From positions 2,108,001 through 2,172,000 of the forward strand of contig JACKID010000001.1 in assembly GCA_020638675.1 (NCBI GenBank): a DNA stretch of 64,000 nucleotides, written 5' to 3'. Positions 49,658-59,063 of the stretch are shown in pieces. A program made the position numbers and the translations under genes. This DNA is from Planctomycetota bacterium. GTDB lineage: Bacteria > Planctomycetota > UBA8742 > UBA2392. Every line of letters begins with the position of its first letter. Position 1 is the stretch's first letter. The notes under the pieces are model-generated. The model had not been told where the DNA came from and made no database searches. It saw only the letters and a program-made list of their open reading frames with translations.

Positions 49658-50854
49658 TCACGGCAATGACGTCAGCGCCGGCATCTTTGCCAACTCCGCC
49701 CTGCTCAACCCGGACAGGCTCATCTCAAGGTTGTGCCTTGCGGCCGGAAGCAGGTTCGCACCTCTCAGCAGCACATTGCGCAGGCGCCGTCGATACAAGC
49801 CTCGCATTGTGGCAAGTGCCGTCAGCCTGCCTGCCAGCCCCAGCACCTTCTTTGCAGCCGGGCGACGAAGCGCCTGGTACTCATCCAGCGCCGAAGCCGG
49901 TGCGAGACCCTTTGCGACGCGGGCAAGCGCTTCGCCCAAAACCACGGCATCAACCAGCCCGGTGTTCATCCCCTGACCGCCCGCAGGGCTGTGCGCGTGC
50001 GCCGCATCACCCATCAGCAACAGGCGCCCATTCCGGTACGTCCGCGCCAGGCGATGGTGCAGTCGGAAACGGGAACTCCACACGGCCCGTTTCACCACGA
50101 TCCCGCCGGCAGAAGGACCGCGTTCGTTGAGCAACTTCTGGATGTCTGCCAGAGCCGGTTGCTCCGGTGCATCGTCCATGGTTGCCACAACGCGGAACGT
50201 TCCGTCCGGCAGCGGCGCGACGACCACCAGCCCCGACGGCGAGAAGAACAGCGAGACCTCTTCGTTGCCGAGCGGCCAATCCATCTCGACATCCGCCAGC
50301 ACGAACGACGATTCGAATGCCGCCCCATCAAACGAGATCCCGGCGGATTCGCGCACGGTACTGTGCATCCCGTCCGCGCCCACCACGTAGCGGGCAAAGA
50401 CGGATTGCTCGCGCCCGGCCTGGGTCAGCATCGTTACGGTACCGTGTTCGGTCTGGATCACCTCTCCCGCCGTCACTCCCCTGTGAATCTTGCCGCCGAG
50501 CCGCGCGATTCTCTCCGCGAGAATGCGCTCCGTTTCGTGCTGCGGCAGCATCAGCAGGTACGGGTGCCTTGTTGGCAGCTCGTCGAAGCGCAGTGCCACC
50601 AGCGGCTTATCCCGGTCGCGAATGCTGAACTTCGCAAGCTTCAGCCCCTTGGCGGTCATCGCGTCACTGACACCCAGTTGCCGAAGGGTGTCGAGCGTCT
50701 GGGCGTGAATCACTGCGGCACGCGAAGTGGTATGGCTGGTCTCATTCTTGTCGACCAGCAGGTGCTTCACGCCGGCCTGATGAAGCGCGATGGACAGGGC
50801 CATGCCCGTGGGCCCGGCGCCAACAATCAGCACGTCAGTAGTTGCGGGTAACAT
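49658..50854 (-). CDS. FAD-dependent aromatic-ring monooxygenase (PheA/TfdB-like)
   Basis: 398 aa from ATG 50854 (GGAGAG upstream). The dinucleotide-binding motif V-G-A-G-P-T-G-M-A-L is at about 11-20, with the FAD contact G-D-A-A-H-A-H-S-P-A-G-G-Q-G-M-N-T-G at about 275-292, and a D-G-type middle motif in V-G-A-D-G-M-H-S-T-V-R. This is the PHBH-fold family that hydroxylates phenolic or polyketide substrates using NAD(P)H and O2. The C-terminal thioredoxin-like domain of phenol hydroxylases is missing. It is divergent from a TetR-type regulator that probably controls it. Confidence 0.88.
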   Translation of the reverse strand: MLPATTDVLIVGAGPTGMALSIALHQAGVKHLLVDKNETSHTTSRAAVIHAQTLDTLRQLGVSDAMTAKGLKLAKFSIRDRDKPLVALRFDELPTRHPYLLMLPQHETERILAERIARLGGKIHRGVTAGEVIQTEHGTVTMLTQAGREQSVFARYVVGADGMHSTVRESAGISFDGAAFESSFVLADVEMDWPLGNEEVSLFFSPSGLVVVAPLPDGTFRVVATMDDAPEQPALADIQKLLNERGPSAGGIVVKRAVWSSRFRLHHRLARTYRNGRLLLMGDAAHAHSPAGGQGMNTGLVDAVVLGEALARVAKGLAPASALDEYQALRRPAAKKVLGLAGRLTALATMRGLYRRRLRNVLLRGANLLPAARHNLEMSLSGLSRAELAKMPALTSLP

Positions 50855-50877
50855 TGTCGTCTCTCCGTTCTCGTTTA

Positions 50878-50904
50878 TCAACGTCCGTTGACTTCTAATG
50901 TCAA
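50878..50904. promoter_or_regulatory. Overlapping palindromes and - strand promoter between monooxygenase and TetR genes
   Basis: TCAACG-TC-CGTTGA (50878-50891) is a perfect 6-bp-arm palindrome; TTGAC-N7-GTCAA (50888-50904) overlaps it. On the - strand TTGACA (50904-50899) is a perfect -35, with a weak -10 TTGATA 17 nt on, toward the monooxygenase. The first palindrome covers the spacer, a typical repressor site. Confidence 0.5.
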
Positions 50905-50950
50905 ACACCGCCGATTGCATTTGTCATCCAATGTTGGCAAATTTTCTTCC

Positions 50951-51519
50951 ATGGCTGAAAAGACACGCACACCGAAGTCCGCCCGAACTCGGGCGGCACT
51001 GCTTGAGGCAGCACGCGAGCTGTTTGCGGAACGCGGATACGTAAAAGTGACCGTAAGGGACATCGCCGCGAAGGCCGGAATCGACCCGGCAATGGTCATT
51101 CGCTACTTCGGAAGCAAGGACGGGATCTTCGCCGATGCGGCGGAATTCAACCTGGAGTTGCCGGACTTGCGCGGCGTGGCCCGCAACTCCATTGGAGAGG
51201 CGCTTACTCGCCACTTCCTGTCGATCTGGGACAGTCCCGATGCCGGGTTGCCGGTGCTGCTGCGGTCCGCGAGTACCAACGAGTTGGCAAACGCCCGTAT
51301 GCGCGAGATCTTCAACAAGCAGATTCGAACCGCCCTGGAAGCGATCGCCGGGCCTGACGAGGCTGAGCAGCGCGCAGGCCTAGTCTCAAGCCAGCTCCTG
51401 GGCTTGGCCGTGTGTCGCTATGTGCTGAAGTTGCCGCCTGTTGTTCGCATGTCGAAGGAGCAACTGGTCAAGACGATCGGCAAGACCCTGCAGCAATACA
51501 TCACCGGCAGACTGCCTCG

Positions 51520-51523
<4 letters not shown>
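50951..51523 (+). CDS. TetR-family transcriptional regulator
   Basis: 190 aa from ATG 50951. The N-terminal helix-turn-helix is clear: A-R-T-R-A-A-L-L-E-A-A-R-E-L-F, then V-T-V-R-D-I-A-A-K-A-G-I-D-P and I-R-Y-F-G-S-K-D. The C-terminal ligand domain is all-helical and resembles the TetR_C group found in mycobacterial-type regulators (S-S-Q-L-L-G-L-A-V-C-R-Y). It probably represses the divergent monooxygenase gene through palindromes in the shared gap. Its TAG stop overlaps the stop of the convergent cysS in the 4 bases CTAG. Confidence 0.9.
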
Positions 51524-53343
<1,820 letters not shown>

Positions 53344-53350
53344 CTCGGCC

Positions 53351-53827
53351 TTATTGCGCGGGCTTGAGTAACACCACGGCCTGGGTGGCGATGGCCTCTT
53401 CTCGGCCGACGGCATCCAGCCCCTCGTTGGTGCGGGCCTTGACGTTAACCCTGCGGGTCTCGATCTCAAGAAGCGACGCGATGCGCGCTTCCATCTGGCT
53501 CTTGTAGGGTTTCAGCTTCGGCACCTGGGCGATGATGTTGCAATCAATGTTCTCGACTTCCCAGCCGCGGCGCCGTACGTGCTTCCAGGCTTCCTTCAGC
53601 AGATCGCCGCTGTCGGCATCCTTCCATTTCGGATCCGTGTCCGGGAAATACTCGCCGATGTCGCCCAGACCGGCCGCGCCAAGCAGAGCGTCTGTAATGG
53701 CATGCAACAGGACGTCGCCGTCGCTGTGTGCCTTGCAGCCGCGATCGAACTCGATTTCCAGCCCGCCGAGGATCAGCGGACGGCCCGCGACCAGCTGATG
53801 GATGTCGTAGCCGATGCCTACGCGCAT
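53351..53827 (-). CDS. ispF: 2-C-methyl-D-erythritol 2,4-cyclodiphosphate synthase
   Basis: 158 aa from ATG 53827. It makes MEcPP in the non-mevalonate isoprenoid pathway. Zinc ligands are Asp8, His10 and His42 (G-Y-D-I-H, L-L-H-A-I-T-D-A); A-H-S-D-G-D and the C-terminal K-A-R-T-N-E-G-L-D-A-V-G-R motifs are intact. Length is normal. It is the first gene of a pair with cysS, an arrangement seen in other bacteria, and is divergent from kynA. Confidence 0.95.
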   Translation of the reverse strand: MRVGIGYDIHQLVAGRPLILGGLEIEFDRGCKAHSDGDVLLHAITDALLGAAGLGDIGEYFPDTDPKWKDADSGDLLKEAWKHVRRRGWEVENIDCNIIAQVPKLKPYKSQMEARIASLLEIETRRVNVKARTNEGLDAVGREEAIATQAVVLLKPAQ

Positions 53828-53928
53828 TACCCGTCTCCTGCCACAATCATGCCAGCGCCATGCGGAAAGGGAAGCCGCTGGCGAACGTCGCCACGCGTGG
53901 TTAGATGCAGGCATAACGGAGACAAGAC

Positions 53929-54645
53929 ATGGCGGAAATGACCTCGTTCGGCGATGGCACCAGCGACTACGAGAAGTACATCCACACGCAGGAGCTCTAC
54001 AAGCTTCAGAAGACTCCCGACCAATGGGTGAACGAAGAGGAGTTGCTGTTTCAGGTTGTCCACCAGGCCATGGAGCTGTGGCTGAAGGTCTGCATCCAGC
54101 ACCTGGAGCAGAGCATTGCGTGGATGGGCGAGGGCAAACTGCACGAGGCCACACGCTTCCTGCGGCGTACCGCCAAGGTTCTGACGTTCCTCGCGGACAG
54201 CCTCGAATTCCCGCGCAGCATCTCGCCCTGGGACTACCACAAGATTCGCATGGGACTGGGCAAGGGCTCGGGGCAGGAGAGTCCCACCTACAAGCGCATA
54301 CACAAGGTCGTTCCCCGCGTGCTGACGGCGTTCAATGAACTGATCGCGTCCCGCAAGGTCACGCTTGATCAACTTCATGCCGAGCGCGAACAGCATCAGG
54401 AGCTCTATGACCTGATGTGGGCGATGGCGGAATTCGACCAGGAACTGATGCACTGGAAGTACCGACATTTCCACGTGGTCAAGCGCATTATCGGCGACGC
54501 GGTCATGAGCTTGAAAGGCATCCCGGCCAGCAGCCTGCAGAGTACCGCCCACGAGGCGCAATTCCCGGACATATGGGCCGTCATCAATCGCACTACGAAC
54601 AGCTACAACGCCAAGTTCCGCCCGGAGGGCGCGTCAGGCTACTAG
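53929..54645 (+). CDS. kynA: Tryptophan 2,3-dioxygenase
   Basis: 238 aa from ATG 53929 (GGAGA upstream). It opens the indole ring of tryptophan to N-formylkynurenine using haem iron. The family opening Y-E-K-Y-I-H-T-Q-E-L-Y-K-L-Q, the F-Q-V-V-H-Q-A-M-E-L-W-L-K helix, and the haem-proximal region L-M-H-W-K-Y-R-H-F are present. It is somewhat shorter than the typical 270-280 aa. With the kynureninase-like gene downstream it implies tryptophan breakdown through kynurenine; the formamidase step is not encoded between them. Confidence 0.9.
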   Translation: MAEMTSFGDGTSDYEKYIHTQELYKLQKTPDQWVNEEELLFQVVHQAMELWLKVCIQHLEQSIAWMGEGKLHEATRFLRRTAKVLTFLADSLEFPRSISPWDYHKIRMGLGKGSGQESPTYKRIHKVVPRVLTAFNELIASRKVTLDQLHAEREQHQELYDLMWAMAEFDQELMHWKYRHFHVVKRIIGDAVMSLKGIPASSLQSTAHEAQFPDIWAVINRTTNSYNAKFRPEGASGY

Positions 54646-54713
54646 ATTGATCGTTGGTGGATTCGGCATTCAGAAGTGTAAGATCAAGCCCACACTTCAC
54701 CCGGGAGACTGCC

Positions 54714-54938
54714 ATGCCCAAGAAGACGGGATTGATCGTGCTGCTGTTGGGGGTGGCGATCATCATCGCCGCGCTGGTAGACCTGTTTGGCATGAGCGCC
54801 GGGTTCAACATGGATTTTGGGAAGTTCGGCAGCTTCAGCGAGTGGCCGACGGAGCGTCTGGTGCTGCTCGGCGTCGGGGTGTTGCTTGGCGTGTGGGGCG
54901 CATACAGCCTGAGCCGCCAGTCCAAGAAGAAGAAATAG
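54714..54938 (+). CDS. Small two-helix membrane protein
   Basis: 74 aa from ATG 54714 with GGAG 7 nt upstream. Two hydrophobic segments (about 5-24 and 48-65) flank a short Phe/Gly-rich loop; the C-terminus is S-R-Q-S-K-K-K-K-K, which should stay in the cytoplasm. No family is recognised. It lies between kynA and kynU on the same strand and may be cotranscribed with them. Confidence 0.7.
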   Translation: MPKKTGLIVLLLGVAIIIAALVDLFGMSAGFNMDFGKFGSFSEWPTERLVLLGVGVLLGVWGAYSLSRQSKKKK

Positions 54939-55000
54939 CGCGCGGACTCTCCTGTGGCACCGGTCCGCGCCAATCGCTAGAAACGCGGCAGGAGGGCTAA

Positions 55001-56164
55001 ATGCCGGACGACCCACTGCTCAAATGGCGCGAGGAGTTTCCAATCCTCGCGAAGAAGACCTACCTCATCAACAACAGCCTTGGCGCTATGCCTCGCGGCG
55101 TTCGCGACGGGCTGAAGCACTTCGCCGACATGTGGGACAATGACGGCGTGGTTGCCTGGCACTATCCGGACGGCTCGGGCTGGCTGGATGATTGCGAGAA
55201 AATGGCCGATCTGATCGGCAGTGTGATCAACGCCAAACCTGGCAGCATGATGCTGCACCTCAACGTGGCTTCGCTGACGGCCCAAGTGCTTTCAAGCATT
55301 GACTTCAGCGGCCCCCGCAATCGCATCGTCTACGACGACATGCAGTTCACCAGCCCCCACTACGTGTGCCAGGCGTGGACGCGCTACGGCGCTGAGTTGG
55401 AAATCGTGAAATCCGATGACGGCATCAGCGTGGACGTGCAGAAGATTGTGGACGCCATCGATGAGCGCACAGCCGTTGTGCCCATCAGCCACGTCTACTT
55501 CCGAAGCGCCTACCTGCAGGATGTGAAACCAATCATTGAAAAGGCACATAAGGTAGGCGCAAAGGTCCTGCTGGACGTCTACCAGAGCATCGGCACTGTG
55601 CCGATTGACGTGAAAGACCTCAACGTTGACTACCTGGTCGGCGGCAGCGTGAAGTGGGTCTGCGGCGGGCCGAACGTCTGCTACCTGTACATTCGGCCGG
55701 ACCTGATGAAGGACTACAAACCCGCGCTGACCGGCTGGATCAGCCACGCGCGCCCCTTCAAGTTCGAGATGGACTTCACTCCGCACGAAAGCGCGTGGCG
55801 CGCGGCCACTGGAACACCGCCGGTCGTGGCGCTTTACAGCGCGCGTCCGGGCTACGAGATCATCAAGCAGGTCGGAGTAGAGAACATCCGCGCCAAGAGC
55901 AAGCGGATGACGGCCCACCTGTTTGAGCGCGCCAAGGAGGCCGGGTTCAAGGTCAACTCCCCCACCGACCCGGAACGCCGCGGCGGGACCGTGTGCATCG
56001 ACTTCGACGGGGCAGCAAAGGCCGAGAACAAACTGATCGAGCGTGGCTTCATCATCGACTACCGCCCGGGTGGCGGGATTCGGGTCAGCCCGCACTTCTA
56101 CAATACGGTTGAGGAAATCGACGCGATCATTGACGAGATGAAGAACCTGCGAGATGGCAAATAG
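55001..56164 (+). CDS. kynU: Kynureninase-like aminotransferase class V enzyme
   Basis: 387 aa with GGAGG 6 nt before the ATG. PLP-dependent fold type I: F-P-I-L-A-K-K-T-Y-L-I-N-N-S-L-G-A-M-P at the start, Asp192 in L-L-D-V-Y-Q-S binding the pyridine nitrogen, and Schiff-base Lys218 in G-G-S-V-K-W-V-C-G-G-P. The last motif and the following Y-L-Y-I-R-P match kynureninases, which split kynurenine to anthranilate and alanine. The neighbouring tryptophan dioxygenase supports this. Another class V enzyme such as a cysteine desulfurase-like lyase is less likely. Confidence 0.85.
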   Translation: MPDDPLLKWREEFPILAKKTYLINNSLGAMPRGVRDGLKHFADMWDNDGVVAWHYPDGSGWLDDCEKMADLIGSVINAKPGSMMLHLNVASLTAQVLSSIDFSGPRNRIVYDDMQFTSPHYVCQAWTRYGAELEIVKSDDGISVDVQKIVDAIDERTAVVPISHVYFRSAYLQDVKPIIEKAHKVGAKVLLDVYQSIGTVPIDVKDLNVDYLVGGSVKWVCGGPNVCYLYIRPDLMKDYKPALTGWISHARPFKFEMDFTPHESAWRAATGTPPVVALYSARPGYEIIKQVGVENIRAKSKRMTAHLFERAKEAGFKVNSPTDPERRGGTVCIDFDGAAKAENKLIERGFIIDYRPGGGIRVSPHFYNTVEEIDAIIDEMKNLRDGK

Positions 56165-56196
56165 CCATCCAGCCCGCTTCGGGATAACATGCCGGC

Positions 56197-56829
56197 ATGA
56201 CCAGCATCCACGACGACCCACTAGCGTCCCGTGGCTTGCCCCAGCGGTTCCTCGACCGGCTGGAGCAGCTTGAGGCGCTTTACCTGCTGAAGGGCGACCC
56301 GATTTTGCGCTCAGGGTTTGGTGGCGGACCGGAGCGCTGGCGAAAAGAACGCGAGCCGATTCTGGACGCGATCACGGGCGACGGCTCGCTGCTTGATGTC
56401 GGCTGCGCGAACGGCTACCTGGCCGAGAGCCTCGCCAACTGGGGTCGCGAGCGCGGGCTACAACTGACGCCGCATGGCATCGACGCCGGGCGCCACCTCA
56501 TCAATGAAGCCCGGGCACGCATGCCCGAATTCAAGGACAACTTCCACGTCGGCAACGCATGGGACTGGCAGCCCCGGCGACGCTACAGCTACGTGTATAT
56601 GCTCTGGGATTGTCTGCCGCCCTACTACCTGGGCCGCGGTTTGCATCGGCTGCGTTCGGAGTTCGTCGCACCCGGAGGACGCCTGATCGTCGGCACCTAC
56701 GGCAGTCGCTCAAGAGGCCAGAAGCCCTGGGACATGGAACGCTACCTCGCATCGATCGATATGCCCATCGCGGGTCGCAGCGCCGGCGGTGAGCCCCGCA
56801 TCACCTCGTTCTTCTGGATCGACGCATAG
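56197..56829 (+). CDS. Class I SAM-dependent methyltransferase
   Basis: 210 aa. Motif I is L-L-D-V-G-C-A-N-G-Y-L at about 66-76, with acidic D after the second strand (G-I-D-A-G-R) and F-V-A-P-G-G-R-L-I-V-G as the late strand-turn. The length is typical for a small methyltransferase. The N-terminal 50 residues are helical and may cap the site. The substrate is unknown; no neighbouring gene gives a clear hint. The DUF2188 gene follows after 8 nt. Confidence 0.85.
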   Translation: MTSIHDDPLASRGLPQRFLDRLEQLEALYLLKGDPILRSGFGGGPERWRKEREPILDAITGDGSLLDVGCANGYLAESLANWGRERGLQLTPHGIDAGRHLINEARARMPEFKDNFHVGNAWDWQPRRRYSYVYMLWDCLPPYYLGRGLHRLRSEFVAPGGRLIVGTYGSRSRGQKPWDMERYLASIDMPIAGRSAGGEPRITSFFWIDA

Positions 56830-56837
56830 GGGCAGAC

Positions 56838-57530
56838 ATGCCGAGCACATTTGCCACCGAACTCTTCGTCAAGCTATTCGGTGTGTTGCCGTCGGACCGC
56901 TCTCCCAAGCCCCCAGCGTCCAAGGCCCCAAAGACGGAAGTGCTGGTGCCCAACCGGCCGGCGGAGCCAGGTGGCAAGGTGATCTACCACGTGACGCCGC
57001 GCAAGGACGACCGCTGGAACATCCGCAAGGAAGGCGGGGCACGCCCATCGGCCGTCTGCACCAACAAGGATGAGGCAATCGAGCGCGCGCGTGAGATCGC
57101 GAAGAATGCGGGCTGGTCGCAAATCATCGTGCACAACAAGGACGGCAAGATCGCGCAGGAGTTCAATTACGGCGACGCGTCCGGTCAGCGTGCGCCCAAG
57201 ATTGAAGAAGAGTGGGAACCGGACGAGACCGATCGTGGTCTCGAAATGACCGAAATCCCGACGAACCACGAAACACGCCCTACCGCCAAGGTGAAAAAGG
57301 ACTCGCCGGCGCCGAAAGCTACGCGCGCCGTGTGGCACGTCACCCCGCGGGCAGAGGATGGGAAGTGGCGGGTGAAGCGGCAGGGCTCAAGCAAGGCGAC
57401 GCGCGTGATCAGCAAGAAGGACGACGCGGTGAAGGTCGCCAAGGAACTCGCCAAGAACCACGGCAAGAGCCAGGTGGTCATTCACAAACAGGACGGCAAC
57501 ATCGCAGAGAGCTTCAAGTTCGACCCGTAG
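56838..57530 (+). CDS. Protein with two DUF2188 domains
   Basis: 230 aa with two copies of the small DUF2188 fold: first at about 49-118 (Y-H-V-T-P-R-K-D-D-R-W-N-I-R-K-E-G-G and I-I-V-H-N-K-D-G-K-I), second at about 160-230 (W-H-V-T-P-R-A-E-D-G-K-W-R-V-K-R-Q-G and V-V-I-H-K-Q-D-G-N-I). They are joined by an acidic linker. Both keep the H-V-T-P, D-A-V/E-A and H-x-x-D-G-x-I landmarks. Single-domain forms are usual; their function is not known. The protein is cytoplasmic, Lys-rich, and could bind nucleic acid or protein. Confidence 0.85.
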   Translation: MPSTFATELFVKLFGVLPSDRSPKPPASKAPKTEVLVPNRPAEPGGKVIYHVTPRKDDRWNIRKEGGARPSAVCTNKDEAIERAREIAKNAGWSQIIVHNKDGKIAQEFNYGDASGQRAPKIEEEWEPDETDRGLEMTEIPTNHETRPTAKVKKDSPAPKATRAVWHVTPRAEDGKWRVKRQGSSKATRVISKKDDAVKVAKELAKNHGKSQVVIHKQDGNIAESFKFDP

Positions 57531-57533
57531 TCG

Positions 57534-59063
57534 TTAGCGTTTGCCGGACTTGATCTGGATGTCGTGCGCAATGGCCTGCGAGAAGAGCTTCGTGGCCCCC
57601 TGGGCGGCCGAGAGCTCCAGCGACGCGTCGCCTTGAACCTGCGCGATGATCTGCAGCATCCCTTGCTGCACGCGGCACTTGATCGACTTCACGACGCCGC
57701 GCCGTCCGCGATCGAGCCCAAGGGCAATGCGCAGAATGCCCGCCAGTATCCGCACCTGGTGCTGGCCCTTCGGATCAAGCTCAGCGAAGTGCCGGTGACG
57801 TTCCTTGGGTGAGCCGCGCCGGCTGTAGCGGGCCGTAAGCCCGATGATCTCGACTTCCCGGTCTGTCACGCCGCGCAGCCCGCCACCTCGAATCAGCTGG
57901 TAACTGATGTGTTCACGGTCCAGATAATTCATGCCGCGGCCGACGTCATCCAGCAGCGCCGACGTCTCGAGAAGCTCACGGTCGCGTTTGGCAAGTCCAT
58001 GCAGGCGCTTGGTTGCGTCGAACAGGTTCACGGCCAACTTGGCGAGATGTTCCGACCTCTTTGTGTCAGCCCCCGCGAGCTGGACCAGCTGCCGCGCACT
58101 TGCGAGCCGCACGTTGGGCGGCGGCCCCTTTGCGCGATGGACCTTCTCCAGTTCGTGCAGCAGAACGCCTTCCCGCAACGACGCACCGCAGAGCTGGAAC
58201 TTGTCTGACTTCACCAGTCTCAGCGCCGTTTCGAGCACGGCCGCCCCGAAGTGGATCACGTCCGCGCGGCGTTCGTCGATACCGGGCAGCCGCGTCCGCG
58301 CCGCCGCGTCCACGCTGAGCAACTGGCCTGCCAGGTCGCGAATTTCAGACGCATGAATTTCATAGCCGTTGAGCGAGCCCCACGGATCGCGCCCGCGCAA
58401 TCGCAGGCAGGTCAGGCCCAGCGTCATGTGGGAGCCGGACGTGCCGATCACCACGTCGATCCCGCGCTTTCGGATGCTTTTCAGCAGCGGCCCGGCCGTG
58501 TCGTTGATCAGGCGCATCAGCTTGTTGCGGGACTTTCTCGATAACGGGTCTTCGGCGCCGAACATGTCACGCAGGCGCTGCACGCCAAGCGGCACGCTCT
58601 TGCTGACGATCAGGCGGTTGGCCGTCCCGTACATGATTTCAAGGCTGCCTCCGCCGAGGTCCAGGATGAGACCCTTGCGCTTTTCAAGATCTGTCGCGTG
58701 GCGCACACCACGATAGATCAACTCAGCTTCTTCGACCCCGCCAATGAGCCTTGGCTCAATTCCGGCCTGCGACTTCACTTTCTTGAGGAACTCCTGTCCG
58801 TTGCTGGCCTCGCGAACAGCGCTCGTGGCCACGGCGAGTGTACGGTCCACTTTCAGTCGCTTGCACAGCGTCGCAAAGCGCTTGAGCGCCTCGAGGGCAT
58901 TGTGCATCGGGACAGGCATCAACCGCCCGGTCTTGAACGCACCGGCGCCCAGCTTCACCCGTTCCCGCTCACGATCGATGACCTGGAAAGAGTGCGGCCC
59001 GTAGGTGTCGGCCACGATCATGTGGACCGAGTTCGAGCCGATGTCGATTGCCGCGAGTCTCAC
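57534..59063 (-). CDS. ppx: Ppx/GppA family exopolyphosphatase
   Basis: 509 aa from GTG 59063. The sugar-kinase/actin-like fold is marked by A-A-I-D-I-G-S-N-S-V-H near the start and L-I-L-D-L-G-G-G-S-L-E-I-M at about 135-147; the catalytic acid is in A-T-S-A-V-R-E-A-S-N-G-Q. A C-terminal HD-like helical domain follows (E-T-S-A-L-L-D-D-V-G-R-G, about 367-378, where the usual H-D pair reads D-D). The enzyme removes phosphate from polyphosphate or (p)ppGpp. It overlaps the ppk stop by 4 nt, so synthesis and breakdown of polyphosphate are coupled. Confidence 0.92.
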   Translation of the reverse strand: MRLAAIDIGSNSVHMIVADTYGPHSFQVIDRERERVKLGAGAFKTGRLMPVPMHNALEALKRFATLCKRLKVDRTLAVATSAVREASNGQEFLKKVKSQAGIEPRLIGGVEEAELIYRGVRHATDLEKRKGLILDLGGGSLEIMYGTANRLIVSKSVPLGVQRLRDMFGAEDPLSRKSRNKLMRLINDTAGPLLKSIRKRGIDVVIGTSGSHMTLGLTCLRLRGRDPWGSLNGYEIHASEIRDLAGQLLSVDAAARTRLPGIDERRADVIHFGAAVLETALRLVKSDKFQLCGASLREGVLLHELEKVHRAKGPPPNVRLASARQLVQLAGADTKRSEHLAKLAVNLFDATKRLHGLAKRDRELLETSALLDDVGRGMNYLDREHISYQLIRGGGLRGVTDREVEIIGLTARYSRRGSPKERHRHFAELDPKGQHQVRILAGILRIALGLDRGRRGVVKSIKCRVQQGMLQIIAQVQGDASLELSAAQGATKLFSQAIAHDIQIKSGKR

